NCBI RefSeq assembly: GCF_963678635.1
Contig: NC_087067.1
Coordinates: 17,243,639-17,307,638, forward strand
Length of the DNA: 64,000 bases
Reading direction: 5' to 3'
DNA from: Symsagittifera roscoffensis
Taxonomy: Eukaryota > Xenacoelomorpha > Acoela > Convolutidae
The notes under the pieces are model-generated. The model had not been told where the DNA came from. It searched no databases and saw only the letters and a list, made by a program, of their open reading frames with translations. Below, one piece after another: positions 57,263 through 64,000 of this stretch. How positions within the stretch are numbered: position 1 is the first letter of the stretch; each line of letters starts with the position of its first letter. Both the position numbers and the translations under genes were made by a program.

Positions 57263-58990
57263 GTGATATTTTCATTAAACGTCTAATCGAACCTCGATTA
57301 CGGTTGAAATATGCATCAACACGGTAAAAATACACAATTAGATTTGACAAAAGTGTTTTTTTTTTATAATAGTGTTAACGATTCATTTGCTTGCAAGGGC
57401 ACTAAAATGAAAACTATTGATAGTAAAAAAGTGAAAACGAACCATAATTATCACGACGTAAAAATTGACATTTCAGAAAAGTTTGGTTGTTATAACCGTG
57501 GCTGGCACAATCAGCTTGCTATCATTGTTTTGATCTATTTTGTCTGAGAAAAGTAAAGCCTCAGTGCGCAGCCACTTTTTAGAAAATTGATATTGCTTGG
57601 CTCGGGAAAATTTAAAAAAAATTAGTAAATTAAGTTTATTTAAACAACTCATTTTCAATCGAGAAAAAATCTCATTTGATAATAAAACCAGCACTTTTCA
57701 ATATTAGACCTTTGGACACTGAAAGTAACCAAATTGAATAAAGTTTGAATATTTTTGTCGAGAAATTTGGTCAAATCGTACCCCAGTCCCGGCGACAATG
57801 CCATAGTGGAATCTGGTTTGTGTCGAACAAAAAATAATTGCTTTTTTTAGTAAAAACATAACCAATTATAGTCGAGACGTTTAAAATGCAACAACGAAAG
57901 CCAAGCAGACCATTCATCCTATTCAAAATGCTCTTGAAGCTCCTACGTAAACATGCGTAAGATCCTACGTAAAAAGTCCTACGTAACATGCTTGTATTTT
58001 TTTTTTCATAAACTCGCCACAAGGTTAAATTTTTTTCTTCCATAAAAATATTCTCAGCCATATCAGCTGTAAAATCTAAGCGGTGTAGTAGTTCTATCTT
58101 TGTTTATTGTAAAAGATTAAACACCATGCAAAAACAAACTACCCGATTAAAATTTCTCTTGAAAAAGCGCTAGTGTTAAAACTTAAATTTTGTCATGCAT
58201 GATATTTTCTCAAATTTTTTTCTCAAATCTAATTTTTTCTCAAATTAAATTGATATGGGCTGGAGTATATTGACAATTTAACTTTTGTCAAGCATGATGT
58301 TTTCTAATATCTTTTTTTCAAGTCTAATATTTTTTTGAATTAACTTGATCTGTGCTCGAGTATCTTGAGTTGTTTGGTGCCAAACTTTCAGGAAATTTTG
58401 AAGAATTGTGATTTTTTTTCTATGTTTTACTCTATTTTGTTTCACTATTTGAGTTATTTTTCAAGTTCTATAACATACGTTTTTCCTGAATTTCTGAAAC
58501 TCTCCGTTTATTGCAACTTTTTTGGTTCAGTCGATTTTTCAGGCTGCCCTATAATTCCTCGTGCATTCCAAGTTCTTCTTGAAAAAAATTATTCGAAATG
58601 ATTTATGCGGAATTTCATGGCTATTTTGATAAATTGAACAGGTGAAACAAAATGCAGTTACAAAAATATGTCTCAGTTTCAAAATTCCAACTTCTAGTTT
58701 CATTTTTTTCTTAGCAATTGAAGCAAATACTTGCGAATGAGCCAAAAATGCGTATGCGAATGAGTATCAAGTTTGAAAATAGTTTTGGAAAAACAAAAAG
58801 AATTTTGCAAGATGAACAAACTAACAATTGTGAGCAGATTTGATCTTCATACTCTAGATCGCAACATCACGAGTTTAGCTCAAATAACAAGTAAAGCAAC
58901 TAAAAAACTGGAAACTTGAAACGTGGTGTGATAGTGTAAAATAGCGCTAAAAAATATGTTTTTTTTGTGATCTTTTCAAATAAAAGAATC

Positions 58991-59412
58991 CAGGGCAGAT
59001 CTAGTTTTCTAGAAGGGGAGACGGGGAGGGGGTTTTGATGGATTTTCAGGAAATTTCCTAAAATTTTGTTGAATTTTTTTAGGTTAACCAGCAGTTTTCC
59101 GGAGCGCTCCTATAACGCACGCTATAAAAACTTTGTTTGGACAAAACTTTCTGCGCCGCAGGCAAATAAAAAAAAACGGGTCAAAACTCTGGGCATTTTT
59201 GAAAAAATATTTTTTTTCGGTACGCGCTCTCCTTCAAAATTAAAATATATTGGTGCCAAGAGATCCTTAAGAAAAATTTTAGGGTTGGTCTCCGAATAAG
59301 AATGATGTCATTGATTAATAGCAAAGGATAACCCTGTGATCGGTGAGAGGTTGAATCTCTGAGGGAAAAGGAGAGGGCGTCAGCCAACCCCTCCCCCTCA
59401 AATCCGCCCCTG
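58991..59412. mobile_element. hAT-type MITE d in unit 5
   Basis: Orthologous to the copy at 40449. Confidence 0.6.
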
Positions 59413-62075
59413 AAAACAATGTTCCAAGCCTGAGTTTTATGAGGCAGAGAAAAGAAGGTGCCGGAAGTAGAGCCGGCCCCACATGAACCAAAAAAAAACC
59501 TGAGACCCAATGCAGAGATTGGAAATTTTATCTCGGGCAAATCGAAGAGTCACCCTTAACCAGGCAAGGTTGCCTGGTGCTTTTCCCCAGGGCTCGTATT
59601 TAGAAACATAGGGTCACTGAGTACTTCATAGCCATTTAGGAAAACTTGGGATATGAGTTTCACGGCCTCAAACTGATTAAACAATTTTTCATCTCCTCGT
59701 CAAAACTGACATTCCTCATTGATTGAAAACAGGTTTGAAACTTCGTAGTGTTTTGCTTAAATGCGTAACCGAAGGGTTCAACAATTTCACATAATTGGTC
59801 GAAGAAATACTAAAAACACTCATCTCCATTTAAAAAGAACCATGAGAAGATCAATTTTAGTGTCTAAAAATCAATTTCAATCAGTTTAAGCAAAAATCTA
59901 TCTAATCAAAAAGGGTCAAACAAATGTAACGGGTCATCTCAAATCAATTTAGTTGGATTTTGTAAAATTTCTGATGGATTTTAATGAGTCCAAAAATCCA
60001 TCCAAATTTATTTCAATCTATTTTTCAGACACCTAAACCGATCCAATACTTACAGAAAAGATCGATTTAGATCGATTTACAATCCACTGTAGTTCGTTAA
60101 ATCTACATTGTTAATCAGTTTGGATTGATTTAAAATTATTTAAAATCAATTTGAATTAATTTGAAACCGTTTTGTGTGTATACTTACAACTGAACAGACT
60201 TGTTATATACTCCCAAAAATTCATTCTTATAATCCCAAAACAGAAGCGCTCACACTTGTCCTCTAGAAATCACAATGATGAAGCTAACAAGAAGCAATAG
60301 TTTGCTTACTGATTAAGAAATTAAAAAATAAAAAAAAAGTGATCAACTGGTTAAAAAAACTTTTCCCTCCAGTTTTGGTCTAACAAAAGATACGAAACCG
60401 AGCTGACAAAAACGCTTATTATAAAATTTTTACAATGAAAACAATGCTTATCATTCTATTTTATACTATTGCATAGACCAAAAAAAATTGATAGTATGAA
60501 ATATGCGTGATAAACAATGTTTCATACTTTGTAATTATATAATTTTTCCGCATTTTGGAATTAAATAACAAGATTTTGTAATACTTTGTATCACGAAAAT
60601 TTTATAAAAGTAGCAAACGCAATTTTTGCTTTATGAAATTGCATGATAAGCATTTTTTCTTTACTATGAAGCTGTATGATAAGCATTTCTTCATTCAAAA
60701 AATATGAAATTTTTTGTTATAACGTTTTGTGTTTCATCGCAAACACATTAACCAAGCATTTACTGCCATACAAAACACCCAGAGTGTAACTGAAACTCAA
60801 TTGTAACTGCATTTGTCATGTTTGTTATCAATTTCACACAGAATTACATACCAAACTTTTTTGGTGGTTGAGCAAAAAGGCCTGTTTTTTTCTTAGAAAT
60901 TTGTCTTTATCTTAAAATTTGAAAACAAAAAAGTTGAGATTTTTTAAAACTTGCTCAGATTTTTGGAATTTTTGAGTTTAAACCTGGACTACGTTATAGA
61001 CTCAAAAAGTCAAATTTTGCATGCATTTTTTTAACTAAATGTACATTTGAGTACAGAAACAAGTTTGAAAACAAGAAAAGGGGAAAGCTAACCTCAATTT
61101 TGTTTTTTTATTTTGTATATAAAAAGGCATGACATACTATTTTCATACATGAATTGTATGATCAGCATTTTTTTTAGAAAATTTTTTTTTTGTGGCAAAG
61201 TTGCTCTCATGTAGCTAAAACTACCACAAATTTGTCAAAACTATCACTAATTTGCCAAAATTACCACCAAAGCTATTAAAATAAATTTCGAAGAAAAAAG
61301 ATTGAAAAATGCTTGTCACACAATTTTTTCTATGAAATTGTATGATAAGCATTTTTTCTCTGAATGTCAACCGGGGTTATCGGATGTAACAATAAGGAGC
61401 TCTGAATATCCAGATGAAGATGTGACATTTTGATACGAATCTGGAGTGCGACAGTTTAGCTGAACTGACAAAAGTAAAGTAACCAAATTTCTCTATCTTA
61501 ACTTAATTTTTCAAATGAAGTTCTCTTTGGTATTTTGCAATTAGTTCATCATAAAAAAGTTATTCTTTCTATTCGTTTTCTTAGTCAATGCCTCGATCTA
61601 CTTGAGTTGACTGGTGTGGAGCTAGATCTTTGCTGGTGTTTTTTGTGCAGATGTCTGTACGTGAAATTTTTAATCTCAAGGTTGAATTTAGTTGGTTTAG
61701 CATTGGTTGATTTTACAGTTTTATGATATAAAAGGGCGAAAATAACTTTTTTTAAAATATGATTTCAGATGGCTGGCTGTTTTTCTGCTTCGCTTTTTGC
61801 TATATGCTATGTGTATTCGGTATGGAATCTCAACAATTTTGTAGTTTGAACTTGATTATCAAGGTGCTAATTAATTATGTAAAAACTTCAATTAACTTTT
61901 TGATTTTGCAGCAAATTTAAGATCTTTCCAGCTTGTCTAAGCATATGCTATCTAACCCCCTGCCCCTGTTAATTAACAACGAGTTATGGGGGACCAAATT
62001 TGTTAAGACATCATGGGAAGCAGATAGTTAACAAGAGCTGGTTGATTTTGTAATTTTAAAAAAGTAGTTTCACGT

Positions 62076-64000
62076 GTTGCCGCTGCACTGTAGGATAGCT
62101 AAGATAATTTCCAACAGCAACTTTTTAGGTATAGTTTTGCTAAAGAAAATCAAGGCAAAGTTGAAAATTCAATCAGGAACCATTGATTTTTGCAGGCAGA
62201 GCCTTTCATTTAGTGATTTACCTTCAGGTCAAGCAGCACAAAAAAACATTACAAAGAGGCAAAGCTGAGCAATGCGCCACTTGCGATACAAAACTGATTG
62301 ATTATCATTAAAACCAAACGGGCAAAAGATAAAATGAAAATAAAACTTCAAATTTTTTTTTGTCCATGAAAATTGCAGCAAAGTACCAAAAGCCCAAAGT
62401 ATCAAAAAAAAATACCTGTACCAATGAAACTAAACAAGAAGTTTTTGGAACGATAGAAAAAAAATCGACTACTTGGAGCAGTTTTTTAAGCTGACAAAAT
62501 TAAGCAGACAGACAATAATCTAAATTAGCCGAAACTTTTCAAAAAGCAAAAAAAGGAGTCTCGACTAGAATCGAACTCCCGGGTTTTGTTGTCTTTTTCA
62601 TGGCTTTTAAAGTAACTTGAAAGAAAAAATCAAGCAATGGGAACTAAGCCGACAAAAATAAACAAGCGGACGATAACCAGAAAAATCAAAAAGACTGTTA
62701 ACAAAAAAAAACAGTTCCCGGCTAAATTTTGACCAACAAGCTTTGCCGCCTCAAGCAGTTGTGTTACTTCTATGCCAGTTGTTCCCTCCGTATGGTTGAT
62801 CGAATTTAATTTTATAATTAGCAAGCTGTAACAAAGTCGACAAGAGAAGAACATAATCAAACTATAAAAAAAAATTTTCCCCACAAAAAACTCCCAAACA
62901 AAAAATGTTCGACTCTCAAACGCAGCAAAAGGAACTCACTCAGTAAACAATAAAAGCCAAAACCGATTGAGTGGAAAAAACGAAATTCAAACGAAAAACA
63001 TTTCACAAATCGATTTGAAAAATTACAACAAACAAAAAAATGATATTTTTAGCCGACAAAATATAAGCAGACAAATATGAGGCCGACAATTTTTATTAAA
63101 AACAGAAAATTTCCGTTTCAAAACAAAACAGGTCCTGGTCAAATTCAAACCTATGGTCTTTGCCGTCCGAGGTGTAGTTATTGCCTCCAGGCTGTGTGCC
63201 AGATATACCAAAAAAACTCGAATTCTTTAAGAACCAAGGTACCAACAGAAGTTCAAATGAATTAAAGTTATTACTTAGTAATCAGTAACGGGAAAAATTG
63301 TCTAGTACTCGGTAGCAAAACCCTTGCTTATCGCAATGGTAAAAAAAATCCTAGATTGTGTTTTTATTTTGTTTTGATAGTTAACAAGTTCAAAAATTAA
63401 AAACGGTACGTAGACCATAACCAACACATGGTTCGAACTCATCGTCGAAACATATGTCGAGCACAATCTAACGGTCTTTCCCATTATAGTGACCAACTGA
63501 AACAACTCTGAAACAACTGATGTGCTCTTGTTCATCAGCTCATTCATAGAGTTACGATTATATATGCATTTAAAAAAACGCTCAATCTCTTTCATGTGCG
63601 TGTTTGTTTATTTGATATAATTTATTTACTGGGGCTATAGTGGGAAAGACCCCAATTTAACTATACGCTGAGCTCAGCCAAACATTATTTGATCACGATA
63701 AAAAAAAACAGGTCGAGTGCACTCAAAGCATAGGTCGAGCAAATCTTGAAAAACCAGCACACTGAAAAAATGTTGAAATCATTGTCGAAATTTACAGTTT
63801 GGTTGACCATGATCGAAACATACGTCAAGCCCGGTCAAAATAGACTCGATTTTTAAAATTTTATTTAATTTTTTTAAATAGCTTCTATCACAAACTTGAC
63901 AGTTTGGGCAAAACTTTTCAAGCTCTAAAAACAACTGAATCAGAGAGTGCGGCAGAAACAAACACTGTTATTTTAAAGAAAATTGTTTAAGCAACCGCAA
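62076..64000. repeat. Megarepeat unit 6 (cut by the window end)
   Basis: A, Z, X, Y and most of B are present up to position 64000. The A module shares the GGGCAAAAGATAAAATG variant with unit 3. Confidence 0.92.
62487..63210 (-). repeat. SINE-like Z, X, Y in unit 6
   Basis: Z about 62487-62600, X about 62644-62796, Y about 63050-63210. Confidence 0.5.

Larger units (their letters stand above)
54668..62075. repeat. Megarepeat unit 5 (7408 bp, nearly complete)
   Basis: All modules are present in the order of unit 2. A small part of C is missing near 57396. Its F module shares diagnostic variants with unit 2, and its E module shares variants with unit 4. Confidence 0.93.

Noticed and set aside
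30450-63600. Short open frames recurring in each megarepeat unit (for example those starting MSIFLNAHINRNS, MTLRFARDKIPN, MLVLLSNEIFSRL)
   Set aside because: They recur because the DNA repeats. Their ends and frames shift between units and no domain is recognisable, so I do not call them genes.

Overview
The window is AT-rich animal DNA dominated by repeats. BEL/Pao retrotransposons, known only from animals, occur twice. The single recognisable host gene is a trypsin-like protease whose two visible exons are joined by a GT-AG intron. Together these point to an invertebrate metazoan. I cannot place it more closely from sequence alone.

Layout. 1-5911: a heavily decayed BEL/Pao element on the + strand that enters from the left, with an SGNH (GDSL)-hydrolase-like remnant after pol. 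6813-7512 (-): the first two exons of a trypsin-like (S1A) serine protease homologue with Asp where the catalytic His should be; the rest of the gene is not visible. 8286-9354: two members of a hAT-type non-autonomous element family, one with an 8-bp target duplication. 10722-12180: a 1.46-kb element with 27-bp terminal inverted repeats. 12350-13665: three tandem copies of a 439-bp unit with nested palindromes. 14566-23524: a second BEL/Pao element with both LTRs, primer site, purine tract and ATAAT target duplication, inserted in a field of ATAATCGATTAT palindromes. It carries an uninterrupted 214-codon extra reading frame between leader and gag. 23525-26040: short simple and palindromic repeats. 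26040-28503: a 79-bp satellite, about 31 monomers, partly organised as a 158-bp dimer.

29440-64000: six head-to-tail copies (the last cut by the window end) of a 4.8-7.6 kb complex repeat. Each full unit has a fixed module order: A, three tRNA-related SINE-like segments (Z, X, Y), B, a hAT-type MITE (c), C, D, a second MITE (d), E, F. Units differ by whole-module deletions, and unit 1 carries E inverted. Diagnostic variants show F1 like F4 and F2 like F5, so a block of about 18.6 kb was probably duplicated and then partly homogenised. Module B contains diverged relatives of the 79-bp satellite, which links the two arrays.

There is no operon-like gene cooperation here. Apart from the protease fragment and retroelement genes, I found no convincing protein-coding gene. 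The most distinctive signals are the satellite/megarepeat kinship, the inverted module with a palindromic junction, the SINE-like trio, and the extra reading frames in both BEL/Pao elements.
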